From the NCBI GenBank assembly GCA_902781045.1, contig CACZHT010000002.1, forward strand, positions 62,001-126,000: a stretch of DNA of 64,000 nucleotides, read 5' to 3'. A program made the position numbers and the translations under genes. Position 1 is the stretch's first letter. Each line of letters begins with the position of its first letter. The notes under the pieces were generated by a model. It was not told the DNA's origin. It saw only the letters and a program-made list of their open reading frames with translations, and ran no database searches. Source of the DNA: an uncultured Bacteroidales bacterium. GTDB taxonomy: Bacteria; Bacteroidota; Bacteroidia; Bacteroidales; Muribaculaceae. This document shows, one piece after another, positions 48,992 through 57,149 of the stretch.

Positions 48992-49765
48992 TCACTTGAT
49001 GTGTGTGCCCAGCTCGGGGTTAGCCAGGTTGGCGGCATTGGTGATGAGCACCTCCTTGACCCCGTGGTCAATGGCACTGAAGGCATTGTCGAGCTTGTTG
49101 ACAAACCAGTCCTTGATGAGGTCCATCTCTCGCATGTTCTTGTACTGCGTGCGCTTGAGCACAGCAATGACACTGTCATTGTCGTCGACATTGAGCAGCA
49201 CGCCGTTCTTCTCAAAGCAATAGATGAGCCTGACCTCATATCGCAAAGCCAGTGCCTTGGCCGTCTCGGCTGCCATGGAATCGGTCTCGTTGAAGAGCAG
49301 ATTACAACTGCCATCGTGGGTGATGGGAGCGATGACCGGCACAATATCCTGGTCGAGAAGGTTGCCGATGGCCTGAGCATTGACTTGCCTGATGGCCCCA
49401 GTCCATCCCATGTCGTGCTCGCCCATGGGCGTGCGCACGCTTTGCATCAGGTTCAGGTCGGCTCCGGTGACTCCCAGTGCATTGACCTTGCGAGCCTGCA
49501 GCAAGGCCACAAACTGCTTGTTGACCAGTCCGCCATAGACCATGGTGAGCAGTTTAAGTGTATTCTCGTCGACCACGGGCCGTCCGTCGATGAGCAGTGT
49601 CTTAATGCCCATGCGTTTGCCCACTTTCCCGGCCAGGTCGGCTCCGCTGTGAATGAGAATCTTGCGGCCTTTGATGGCAGCAAACTCGCGCACAAAGGTT
49701 TTGAGTGCCTCAGGCCGCTCGACAATTTTTCCCGAGACTTTGATGATGGTCAGTTGCTCTTTCAT
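48992..49765 (-). CDS. argB: Acetylglutamate kinase-like protein (ArgB family, altered glycine motifs)
   Basis: A 257-aa amino-acid kinase. Overall alignment to Bacteroidetes ArgB is clear: LTIIKVSGKIVERPEALKTF, TLKLLTMVYGGLVNKQFVAL, VNALGVTGADLNLMQSVRTP and PVIAPITHDGSCNLLFNETD. The phosphate and substrate loops are changed: K-x-G-G is K-V-S-G, and H-G-G-G is H-S-G-A (ILIHSGADLAGK). It should phosphorylate N-acetyl- or N-succinylglutamate in arginine synthesis, but the loss of conserved glycines may mean altered specificity. ATG 49,765 gives the normal N-terminus MKEQLTIIK. Confidence 0.85.
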   Translation of the reverse strand: MKEQLTIIKVSGKIVERPEALKTFVREFAAIKGRKILIHSGADLAGKVGKRMGIKTLLIDGRPVVDENTLKLLTMVYGGLVNKQFVALLQARKVNALGVTGADLNLMQSVRTPMGEHDMGWTGAIRQVNAQAIGNLLDQDIVPVIAPITHDGSCNLLFNETDSMAAETAKALALRYEVRLIYCFEKNGVLLNVDDNDSVIAVLKRTQYKNMREMDLIKDWFVNKLDNAFSAIDHGVKEVLITNAANLANPELGTHIK

Positions 49766-49854
49766 TGTTTCAGTAGTGGAGTAGTAGTGTAGTAGAGCCG
49801 TTACCTTCAGCTGGCGTTCATGCGACGGCCCTACATTGTGCATTATGTTTTGGC

Positions 49855-50964
49855 TTACTCGTCGCTGAACTCCATGAGGTAGGCCTTGATGAACTCGTCG
49901 ATGTCTCCGTCCATCACTCCACCCACATCGCTGGTCTGGTAGTTGGTGCGGTGGTCCTTGACGCGACGGTCATCGAAGACATAGCTGCGTATCTGACTAC
50001 CCCACTCGATTTTCTTCTTGCTGTCCTCGATTTTGCGCTGCTCTTCCTGGCGATGCTGCAATTCCTTGTTGTACAAGATTGACTTGAGGTTTCGCAAGGC
50101 ATTCTCGCGGTTTTTGGGCTGGTCACGGGTCTCGGTGTTCTCGACCAGGATTTCCTCTTCCTCGCCGGTATAAGGGTCTTTGTACTGATAACGCACACGC
50201 ACACCCGACTCCACCTTGTTGACGTTCTGTCCGCCGGCACCACTGCTGCGGAAGGTGTCCCACGAGATTTTGGCCGGGTCGAGTGTAATCTCGATAGTGT
50301 CGTCGACCAGCGGTGTGACAAAGACCGATGCAAACGAGGTCATGCGCTTGCCCTGGGCGTTGTAGGGCGAGACGCGCACCAGGCGGTGCACGCCATTCTC
50401 GCTCTTGAGGTAGCCATAGGCAAAGGCACCCTCGGCACTGATGGTGACGCTCTTGATGCCCGCCTCATCGCCATCGACCATGTGCTCGATGGCTGTCTTG
50501 TAGCCATGTCGCTCGCACCATCGCAGATACATGCGCATGAGCATCTGTGCCCAGTCCTGGCTCTCGGTGCCACCGGCACCCGAATTGATTTTGATGATGG
50601 CATCCATCTTGTCCTCGTCGCGCCGCAGCATGTTGCGCAGCTCGAGTTTTTCCACCTTGTCGATGGCCTGTTTATAGAGCGCGTCGAGGTCGCTCTCTTC
50701 GATGAGTCCTTCCTTGACGAAATCAAATCCGGTCGCCACCTCTTCGACGGCCTTCTCCAGCTCAGTGCAACTGTCAATCCAGAAGTGCAGTGTCTTGATT
50801 TTCTTCATCTGCGCCTCGGCCGCCTTCTGGTCGCTCCAGAAGTCGGGCACATGGGTTCGCAGTTCTTCTTCCTCGACCTGAATCTTCTTGTTGTCGATGT
50901 CGAGATATTTGCTCAGCGCACTAGCGCGCTCTTGCAGTTCTTTGAGTTGTTCTTGGGTTATCAC
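49855..50964 (-). CDS. prfB: Peptide chain release factor 2
   Basis: A 369-aa class I release factor for UGA/UAA. The catalytic GGQ is in SSGAGGQNVNKVES. The stop-codon reading loop is VRVSPYNAQGKRMTSF, where the tripeptide is S-P-Y instead of the textbook S-P-F; I believe this is common in Bacteroidetes but cannot check. The reading frame is continuous through YLDIDNKK, so there is no programmed +1 frameshift near codon 26. It starts after an aattgagaat tandem repeat. Confidence 0.96.
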   Translation of the reverse strand: MITQEQLKELQERASALSKYLDIDNKKIQVEEEELRTHVPDFWSDQKAAEAQMKKIKTLHFWIDSCTELEKAVEEVATGFDFVKEGLIEESDLDALYKQAIDKVEKLELRNMLRRDEDKMDAIIKINSGAGGTESQDWAQMLMRMYLRWCERHGYKTAIEHMVDGDEAGIKSVTISAEGAFAYGYLKSENGVHRLVRVSPYNAQGKRMTSFASVFVTPLVDDTIEITLDPAKISWDTFRSSGAGGQNVNKVESGVRVRYQYKDPYTGEEEEILVENTETRDQPKNRENALRNLKSILYNKELQHRQEEQRKIEDSKKKIEWGSQIRSYVFDDRRVKDHRTNYQTSDVGGVMDGDIDEFIKAYLMEFSDE

Positions 50965-51057
50965 TTATTTTAATTGAGAATTGTAAATTGAGAATTTTGA
51001 ATAAAACCTAGTGCTTGATGCTTGCCAATTCTTGCTTCGTGAATCGAGCAACAAGAC

Positions 51058-52887
51058 CTATTTCTTGCGGCGGAAGTCGGCTGCATACATTGCGTCGATG
51101 AGCGGTGCATAACGCTTGTTGATGACTGGTCGACGAATCTTCAATGTGTTGGTCAGCTCGCCCGACTCCATGGTGAATGCCCTGGGCAGCAACACGAAGC
51201 GTTTGATTTGCTCGTAGGATGCCAGCCCCTTCTGGTAGTCGTTGATGCGGTCCTCAATCATCTTGTGTATGTCGGCATTGTTGACCAACTCCTCGATGGT
51301 CGCAAACTCAATGTGCTTCTTTTCGGCGTAGATTTTGAGCTCGTCGAAATTGGGCACAATGAGTGCCGAGACATACTTGCGTCCGTCGCCGATGACCGCC
51401 ACCTGCTCGATGTACTTGTCCTGTCCGAGCATGATTTCGAGCATCTGTGGCGCGATGTACTTTCCGTTGCTAGTCTTGTACAAGTCCTTGAGGCGCTCGG
51501 TGATGATGAGTTCGCCCGATGGCGCAATCTCCCCGCAGTCGCCGGTGTGGAACCATCCGTCGGCATCAATGGCGCGTTCAGTCTCCTCAGGCTTATTGTA
51601 GTAGCCCTGTGTGACGGTTGGCCCCTTGACCAGAATCTCGTTTTCGTTGCCAATCTTGACTTGAATGCCAGGGATGGGAGTGCCGATGGTTCCGATGGTG
51701 AACGGCCCGTTCTGGAGGAAGAAGCTGACCGACGCATTGGTTTCGCTCAGGCCATAGCCAATGACGATGTTGATGCCCACCGCATGCAGAAACTCAGTGA
51801 TTTTGTCGCTGAGCATAGCACCTGCCGTGGGGAACAAGTAGCCATTCTCGATGCCGATGGCCTGACGGAACTTGCGGTAAATCTTGTTTTCGAAATACTG
51901 ATACTGCTTCTCGATGAGCATCGGTGCCTTCTTGCCCTGACGGACATACTTGATGTTGCGTGTCTTGCCCACAGCGATGGCACGCTTGACCAGCATGCGC
52001 AGCACTGGCTTGGCCATCTCGAGCTTGTCGTTGATAGCAGTGTAGACCTTCTCCCAAAATCGCGGCACACTGCACATAATGGTTGGCGATATTTCCTTGA
52101 CGGTCTTCTGTATCTCATGAGGGTCCAGATTGATGGCAATCCTCACCCCGGTCATGAAGCAGCACATGCTCCACCCCAGTTCGAACACATGGCTCAATGG
52201 CAGGAAGCTGAGCGAGATGTCCTTGTCGTCATCGACAGGCAGTCGCTCGATGTGCGCCACCATGGCCGCGTCCCAGTTGCTGTGAGTGAGCATCACCCCC
52301 TTGGGTACGCCAGTCGTTCCGCTGGTATAGATGAGATACATCAGGTCGGTGTTGCGTCCTGCCAGCCGACGCTTCTCCACATCCTGTGCCACCTGTGCCG
52401 CCTTGTCATCGCCACGTTGCTTGAGCTGTGCCCATCGCATGGCCATGGTGTCGCCACTGTCCAGGTCGACGCTGGGGTCCAGCACCACGACATGTCGCAG
52501 CTGCGGGCACAGTGCATGCAACTCGCGTGAGATGTCATACTGCCGCTGATTGCCCACCAGCAGGATGGTCGCCCCCGAGTCGTTGACAATATATGCCGCC
52601 TCGTCGCGGCTGCTGGTGGCATAGATGGGCACGGGCACAGCCCGGTTATAGAATGCGGCAAAGTGAGTGATGAAGATTTCAGGGCAGTTCTGCGTGAACA
52701 GGCAGATGCGTCCCTGCTCCTCGACACCCAAGTCATAGAGTGCGACCGCCACGCGCTCGACGGTGTGTCGCAGTGTTGTCCAGGACATGCTGATCCACTG
52801 CTGGGTCAGGTAGTCGCGATATCGCAGTTGCTCTCGGTCGCCATACTTAGCGGCCTGACGATTAGGAAGGTCGGCAAAAATATTCAT
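51058..52887 (-). CDS. Long-chain fatty acid-CoA ligase (AMP-binding)
   Basis: A 609-aa adenylate-forming enzyme that activates fatty acids to acyl-CoA. The motifs are LIYTSGTTGVPKGVMLTHSN (P-loop), FLPLSHVFELGW, INIVIGYGLSETNASVSFFL and DGWFHTGDCGEIAPSGELII then TERLKDLYKTSNGKYIAPQ. The length and order match FadD15-type ligases. ATG 52,887 (MNIFADLPNRQ) is 31 bp after a -7 box and removes an unsupported 11-residue extension. There is no other lipid gene nearby. Confidence 0.94.
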   Translation of the reverse strand: MNIFADLPNRQAAKYGDREQLRYRDYLTQQWISMSWTTLRHTVERVAVALYDLGVEEQGRICLFTQNCPEIFITHFAAFYNRAVPVPIYATSSRDEAAYIVNDSGATILLVGNQRQYDISRELHALCPQLRHVVVLDPSVDLDSGDTMAMRWAQLKQRGDDKAAQVAQDVEKRRLAGRNTDLMYLIYTSGTTGVPKGVMLTHSNWDAAMVAHIERLPVDDDKDISLSFLPLSHVFELGWSMCCFMTGVRIAINLDPHEIQKTVKEISPTIMCSVPRFWEKVYTAINDKLEMAKPVLRMLVKRAIAVGKTRNIKYVRQGKKAPMLIEKQYQYFENKIYRKFRQAIGIENGYLFPTAGAMLSDKITEFLHAVGINIVIGYGLSETNASVSFFLQNGPFTIGTIGTPIPGIQVKIGNENEILVKGPTVTQGYYNKPEETERAIDADGWFHTGDCGEIAPSGELIITERLKDLYKTSNGKYIAPQMLEIMLGQDKYIEQVAVIGDGRKYVSALIVPNFDELKIYAEKKHIEFATIEELVNNADIHKMIEDRINDYQKGLASYEQIKRFVLLPRAFTMESGELTNTLKIRRPVINKRYAPLIDAMYAADFRRKK

Positions 52888-52917
52888 ACCAAATGGGTTG
52901 AAAAGTTGTACAACCCA

Positions 52918-52925
52918 CAAAATTA
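52918..52925 (-). promoter_or_regulatory. -7 element for the acyl-CoA ligase gene
   Basis: On the - strand this reads TAATTTTG followed by tggg, 31 bp upstream of ATG 52,887. Confidence 0.6.
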
Positions 52926-53035
52926 CAAAAAATCGGCCACCCGACCAAGAAAAAGGCGCAAACGATGCTCACATTAACACGATTTCGGGCAAAGCCGAAA
53001 TGTTTTACACATTTTAAATTTTTAATTTAAACTAT

Positions 53036-53290
53036 TCATCGATTGGTTCCAGTGAGCCTCCCCTCCCCTTTGTGGAGGCCGCTGAAAAAGTAATAAACCG
53101 CGAATTACGCAAATAAAACGCGAACCTTTAGCTCGCAACCGAACGGGCGCAATATTTCTTGAATAGAATTTGAAATATCACGAAAGCAGCAGATGATTTA
53201 TTCAAATTTAGGTTTGAATATAACCATCGTGAAGCAAATCAATTATCTGCCTGTACTTTCTCAGCGGCCTGGTGAAAGGGGAGGGACCTG
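53036..53290. repeat. Composite palindromic repeat interrupted by MITE copy 2
   Basis: The left part, atcgattggttcc then gagcctcccctcccctttg, matches 34,823-34,858. The right part resumes at 53,271 (ggtgaaaggggaggg). The palindrome core is thus split at the same place as copy 1. No gene lies in 52,926-53,382. Confidence 0.8.
53075..53270 (-). mobile_element. 196-bp MITE, copy 2, inserted in the GC palindrome
   Basis: The ends are gaggccgctgaaaaagta (53,075) and its near-complement tactttctcagcggcc ending at 53,270. Read on the - strand it aligns along its length with copy 1 (acaggcagataattg, gatttgcttcacgatgg, gtaattcgcggttta), with about 25 extra bp (gttcggttgcgagctaaa region). The flanks share gtg, a short or imperfect target duplication. 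Confidence 0.86.
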
Positions 53291-53382
53291 CTAAATTAGC
53301 GGGGGAACTGCTCAACTTGGAGGGGGAACAGACCCAGCGAAACTTGAATTTTTAATTTCTCACCGATACAGCGAATCGCCAC

Positions 53383-54303
53383 TCACCGAGGCTTTTTGGG
53401 AATGACGACGCCAGTCGACTGTCGCCGCCCCTTCGAATCAATATAGGATTGCGGCACCTGGCCGGACTGTGGACTGAAGTCGGATAGTTGGTCGGCACTT
53501 TGCTCAACAGCCGCCCGGGCATTCTTTGGACGCTTGGCAGGACGCTTGGTCAGGTCAATGCGCCAGCTGGCCATGATGGTCAGCTGGTGGTCAACATGTC
53601 CCGTTGCAGTCTTTATCGGAAGCTCTGGCACTTCCCTGCCCTTGCCATTGGGTTGCTTGTAGGTCAGCATTGACCGACACGACACGCGGGGCGCATACAC
53701 TACACCCAGCGAGAAATTGGGCAAAACGCGCCATGCCACCGATGCCATGGCACCCAGCGAGACATGCGTCTGGTCGAAGTCACGCGGTCCATATCGCTCG
53801 TATGTCTCGGTGGCACTCTTGACGAGTTTCTCATTACTGGCGTGGTCACTGACATACTGATCAAAATTGCAACAGCAATAGTGTGTCCACCGCCACTCGA
53901 GCGACGGCCCGATGCCGATGGTCCACCTCTTGAGATACCAACGATGTAGCAAGTCGACTGACACCTGACTGACAGTGCGCTTGGGCGGAGTCACATCGAA
54001 TCGTTCGAAGATAGAATATTCATTGTTGCCAATGAGTGCGGCATGCCCCGTCAGGCGCAATGAGCGGTTGTCGCGATAGGCCCACTCTGCTCCCAGCCCG
54101 AGATTGAATAATCCAAAGCCCGACGCATCGGTCAGCCCCAGATGCGGCAGATGAGTCCATGCCCATGTGTAGGGGTTCCAATCGATGACGATGCTCCATC
54201 GCCCCTGAGGCACCAGATAACGGTCGGCAGCGGCAATCGAATCTTGCGCCGCGCAGTGCAGAGCCGCCGACACCAGCAGGAATGATACAATGAAATGTCG
54301 CAT
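53383..54303 (-). CDS. Exported DUF3575-like outer-membrane-associated protein
   Basis: A 306-aa protein with signal peptide RHFIVSFLLVSAALHCAAQ. The mature region has alternating amphipathic beta strands (GLFNLGLGAEWAYRDNRSLR, WTIGIGPSLEWRWTHY, FSLGVVYAPRVSC), as in DUF3575 proteins that form small outer-membrane barrels and are often linked to fimbrial or surface genes. A Cys cluster CCCNF is present in one loop. The C-terminal tail is Lys/Arg/Pro-rich and probably disordered. It is divergent from msrA. Confidence 0.7.
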   Translation of the reverse strand: MRHFIVSFLLVSAALHCAAQDSIAAADRYLVPQGRWSIVIDWNPYTWAWTHLPHLGLTDASGFGLFNLGLGAEWAYRDNRSLRLTGHAALIGNNEYSIFERFDVTPPKRTVSQVSVDLLHRWYLKRWTIGIGPSLEWRWTHYCCCNFDQYVSDHASNEKLVKSATETYERYGPRDFDQTHVSLGAMASVAWRVLPNFSLGVVYAPRVSCRSMLTYKQPNGKGREVPELPIKTATGHVDHQLTIMASWRIDLTKRPAKRPKNARAAVEQSADQLSDFSPQSGQVPQSYIDSKGRRQSTGVVIPKKPR

Positions 54304-54373
54304 AACAATTACCTTATGACTCTATAACGCCGAAAAAATTACATCACTGCGCTATAACAACAATTTTTTTTGC

Positions 54374-54381
54374 TATTTTTG
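54374..54381 (+). promoter_or_regulatory. -7 element for msrA
   Basis: TATTTTTG followed by c, 20 bp before ATG 54,402. Confidence 0.6.
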
Positions 54382-54401
54382 CCGAAAAATTTGCAAGAAA
54401 A

Positions 54402-54920
54402 ATGAAACAAGAGATTTATCTGGCTGGCGGGTGCTTCTGGGGCACCGAGCACTTCTTCAAGCAGGTGCAGGGCGTGACCAGCACCGAGGTGGGTTATGCC
54501 AACGGCCACACCGAGAGCCCAACTTATCAAGAAGTGTGTACCGACCGCACAGGCTTTGCCGAGACCGTGCATGTGACCTATGACGATGAGGTGGCAAGTC
54601 TGCGCTTTCTGCTCGACCTGTATTTCAAGGCCATCGATCCGCTCAGTGTCAACCAGCAGGGCCACGATGTGGGCACACAGTATCGCACTGGCATCTACTA
54701 CACCGACAAGTCGCAACTGCCCGTTATCGAGCAAAAAGTGCGAGAGGTTGCCGAAGAGCTGTTCGCACCACTTGCCGTTGAGGTGGGTCCACTGGTCAAC
54801 TTCTATCCAGCCGAGGAGTATCACCAAGACTACTTAGACAAGAACCCCACGGGCTATTGCCACCTGCCACTTGAACTGTTCAAGATGGCCCGCGAAGCAA
54901 GAGAGGGCAAGAGCTTGTAG
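54402..54920 (+). CDS. msrA: Peptide-methionine (S)-S-oxide reductase
   Basis: A 172-aa repair enzyme that reduces methionine S-sulfoxide. The catalytic motif is AGGCFWGTEHFF with Cys11, then GYANGHTESPTYQEVCT, DPLSVNQQGHDVGTQYR and PAEEYHQDYL, all classical MsrA blocks. It is a standalone MsrA with no MsrB fusion and no signal peptide, so it is cytoplasmic. It is followed by tandem agtttatagtttatag repeats and a convergent protease gene. Confidence 0.97.
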   Translation: MKQEIYLAGGCFWGTEHFFKQVQGVTSTEVGYANGHTESPTYQEVCTDRTGFAETVHVTYDDEVASLRFLLDLYFKAIDPLSVNQQGHDVGTQYRTGIYYTDKSQLPVIEQKVREVAEELFAPLAVEVGPLVNFYPAEEYHQDYLDKNPTGYCHLPLELFKMAREAREGKSL

Positions 54921-54967
54921 TTTATAGTTTATAGTTTATAGTTAAAAGCTTCTGCCAGAACTAAAAA

Positions 54968-56590
54968 CTACTTCCTGACCAAGCGCTCGTATTCGGGATT
55001 GCCATTGCGCAACAACGCGTCGTATCGCTCACGGTCATATAGCACCTTAACAGCTGCATCCAGATCGGGATTTCGGTGGTTGACGATGCGTGTATAGGCG
55101 CTGGAGTCGGCATAAATGTCCCGAGCGATTAATCCCTTGATCATGGTGCGGAACACACGCTCACTGGTACGGAACTTCGCCTCGTCATATTTTACCTTGT
55201 CTTTTTCGCCCGCATCAATAAATCGCTTGATGTCATCGTCGGTCAGGGCAAAGCGAGCATCGAAATCCTCAAGTGTTGGATAGTCGCTCTTGAGTTGCTT
55301 GCGATGTTTGTCGACATAGTCAATAACAAACTGGTTGACAATGCCCTTGGCCACCATGTCGCGATAATAGGTGCTGTACTCGCTGGTGTCGACCGGCACA
55401 AAGATGTCGGGCATCACGCCTCCTCCGCCATAGATGGTGCGCTGATGGCGCAGGGTGGTGTAGCGCAACGAGTCATTGAAGTGGATGCTGTCCAAGCAGT
55501 AGTACTCTCCGCTCTTCGAGCGGTCGAGCAGGTCTTCCTCGTAGGCCTTCTTGTTGCCCTTAGTGTAGGGCTTCTGTATGCATCGCCCACTGGGCGTATA
55601 ATAGCGCGCCACAGTCAGGCGCACCATCGATCCGTCATCAAACCGTATGGGCCTTTGCACCAGCCCCTTGCCGAATGTGCGCCGTCCCACCACGACAGCT
55701 CGGTCCCAGTCTTGCATGGCGCCACTGAAGATTTCGGCGGCCGATGCCGAGTACTGGTTGACCATGATGACCATGGGCAGGTCCTTGTACTTGCCGTTGC
55801 CCATGGCGTGGGCATTGCTTCGTGGTGCCTTGAGTCCCTCAGTATAGACGATGAGCTGGTCACGGTCGAGAAACTCGTTGCACATCTCGATGGCTGCATT
55901 GAGGTATCCTCCGCCATTGTCGGTGAGGTCGATGACCACCTGCTGCATGCCCAGCTTGGAGAGCTTGCTCAGTGCTTCCATCATCTCGTCGTAGGTCTTT
56001 GCCCCAAAGTTAGAGATGCGCACATAGCCCGTCTTGTCGTCGAGCATATAGCTTGCGTCGACACTGTGCAGCGGAATCTTGTCACGCGTGATGCGGAATG
56101 TGATGAGGTCGGGCGATGAGCCGCGCCGCACCTTGACGGTGACCTTGGTGCCTTTCTTGCCTCGCAGGCGCTTCATGATGTCGGTTCGCTTCATCTTCAC
56201 GCCCGCAATGAGCGTGTCGTTGACCAGGACGATGCGGTCGCCGGCCAGGATGCCCACTCGCTCACTGGGTCCGCCAGGGATGGTCTGGATGACATAGAGT
56301 GTGTCCTGCTTCATGTTAAACTGGATGCCGATGCCGCTGAACTCGCCTTGCAACGGCTCTTCCATGTCCTTTGTCTCCTTGGCATCGGTGTAGCTGCTGT
56401 GTGGGTCCAGCTTCTGCAACATGCCCACGATGGCATACTCCACCAGCTTGTTTTCATCCACCGAGTCGACATAGAGCGAGTTGATTGCATACTCGGCCTG
56501 CAACAGCTTGTTCAGGTTCTGTGGCACCCGCTGTGCCTGCACAGCCACAACGCATGCCACCACAGCAAATAATAGCGATATCTTTCTCAT
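54968..56590 (-). CDS. S41 family C-terminal processing peptidase (Ctp)
   Basis: A 540-aa exported serine protease. The signal peptide is RKISLLFAVVACVVAVQAQ. A PDZ domain spans about 80-165 (FSGIGIQFNMKQDTLYVIQT, GILAGDRIVLVNDT). In the protease core the catalytic Ser is in VNQYSASAAEIF (281/283) and the general-base Lys is K308 in RRTFGKGLVQ. A long C-terminal extension follows, usual in Bacteroidetes members. It acts in the periplasm on protein C-termini. ATG 56,590 is chosen because it starts the signal peptide; the open frame upstream runs antisense to coaD. Confidence 0.94.
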   Translation of the reverse strand: MRKISLLFAVVACVVAVQAQRVPQNLNKLLQAEYAINSLYVDSVDENKLVEYAIVGMLQKLDPHSSYTDAKETKDMEEPLQGEFSGIGIQFNMKQDTLYVIQTIPGGPSERVGILAGDRIVLVNDTLIAGVKMKRTDIMKRLRGKKGTKVTVKVRRGSSPDLITFRITRDKIPLHSVDASYMLDDKTGYVRISNFGAKTYDEMMEALSKLSKLGMQQVVIDLTDNGGGYLNAAIEMCNEFLDRDQLIVYTEGLKAPRSNAHAMGNGKYKDLPMVIMVNQYSASAAEIFSGAMQDWDRAVVVGRRTFGKGLVQRPIRFDDGSMVRLTVARYYTPSGRCIQKPYTKGNKKAYEEDLLDRSKSGEYYCLDSIHFNDSLRYTTLRHQRTIYGGGGVMPDIFVPVDTSEYSTYYRDMVAKGIVNQFVIDYVDKHRKQLKSDYPTLEDFDARFALTDDDIKRFIDAGEKDKVKYDEAKFRTSERVFRTMIKGLIARDIYADSSAYTRIVNHRNPDLDAAVKVLYDRERYDALLRNGNPEYERLVRK

Positions 56591-56645
56591 AAATAATGTT
56601 GTTTTCAAAAACCAAAAGTTTACGGCAAAAAGTGTGCCATTGCGC

Positions 56646-57149
56646 TCAAGGCAGCATGCGCAGTGGTGCTGCGCCTGGCAGATAGGTGCTAACGTCCTGC
56701 CCCAGTGTGTGAAGCTGGCGCACGAGCGACGAGCTGATGTGTGCCAGCTGTGGGGCAGTATAGAGCAGCACAGTGTCCAGGCCACACAGGTCGTGATTGG
56801 CCTGAGCCATCTGCATCTCATACTCAAAGTCTTGCATTGTGCGCACACCCTTGACGAAGCAGCATGCTCCCAGGTCGAGAGCTGCCTGTGCAGCCAGCCC
56901 GTCGAATGTGACCACACGCACGCCAGGGCGCCAGCCGATGCACACGTCGACCCACTGCCGGCGCTGGTCGACGGTCAGGAACCCCTGCTTGTCGGGATTG
57001 ACCCCGATGGCAACAACCACCTCGTCAAAGAGTTGCAGCGCACGCAGCACGATGTCCTCATGCCCCCGGGTGAAGGGGTCGAACGAGCCGGCGAATAGCG
57101 CCACGCGGCGCTGATTGACATTGTTGTCAGTGCACTGTGATGTCTTCAT
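56646..57149 (-). CDS. coaD: Pantetheine-phosphate adenylyltransferase
   Basis: A 167-aa enzyme for the penultimate step of CoA synthesis. The nucleotidyltransferase motif is [15 protein letters not shown] (T/HxGH at about 27-30). [40 protein letters not shown] and the C-terminal [11 protein letters not shown] motif are typical. The start is uncertain: ATG 57,149 or 57,158 overlaps the parE 3' end by over 20 bp, and a GTG at the VALF codon would give the more usual length. The overlap shows it is co-transcribed with parE. Confidence 0.92.
   Translation of the reverse strand: MKTSQCTDNNVNQRRVALFAGSFDPFTRGHEDIVLRALQLFDEVVVAIGVNPDKQGFLTVDQRRQWVDVCIGWRPGVRVVTFDGLAAQAALDLGACCFVKGVRTMQDFEYEMQMAQANHDLCGLDTVLLYTAPQLAHISSSLVRQLHTLGQDVSTYLPGAAPLRMLP

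Noticed and set aside
49855..50964. Programmed +1 frameshift and altered S-P-F motif in prfB
   Set aside because: The frame is continuous, so no frameshift is needed. S-P-Y is probably normal for the phylum.
54968..56917. S41 protease with a 109-residue N-terminal extension
   Set aside because: The extension is antisense to coaD and would bury the signal peptide that starts at 56,590.
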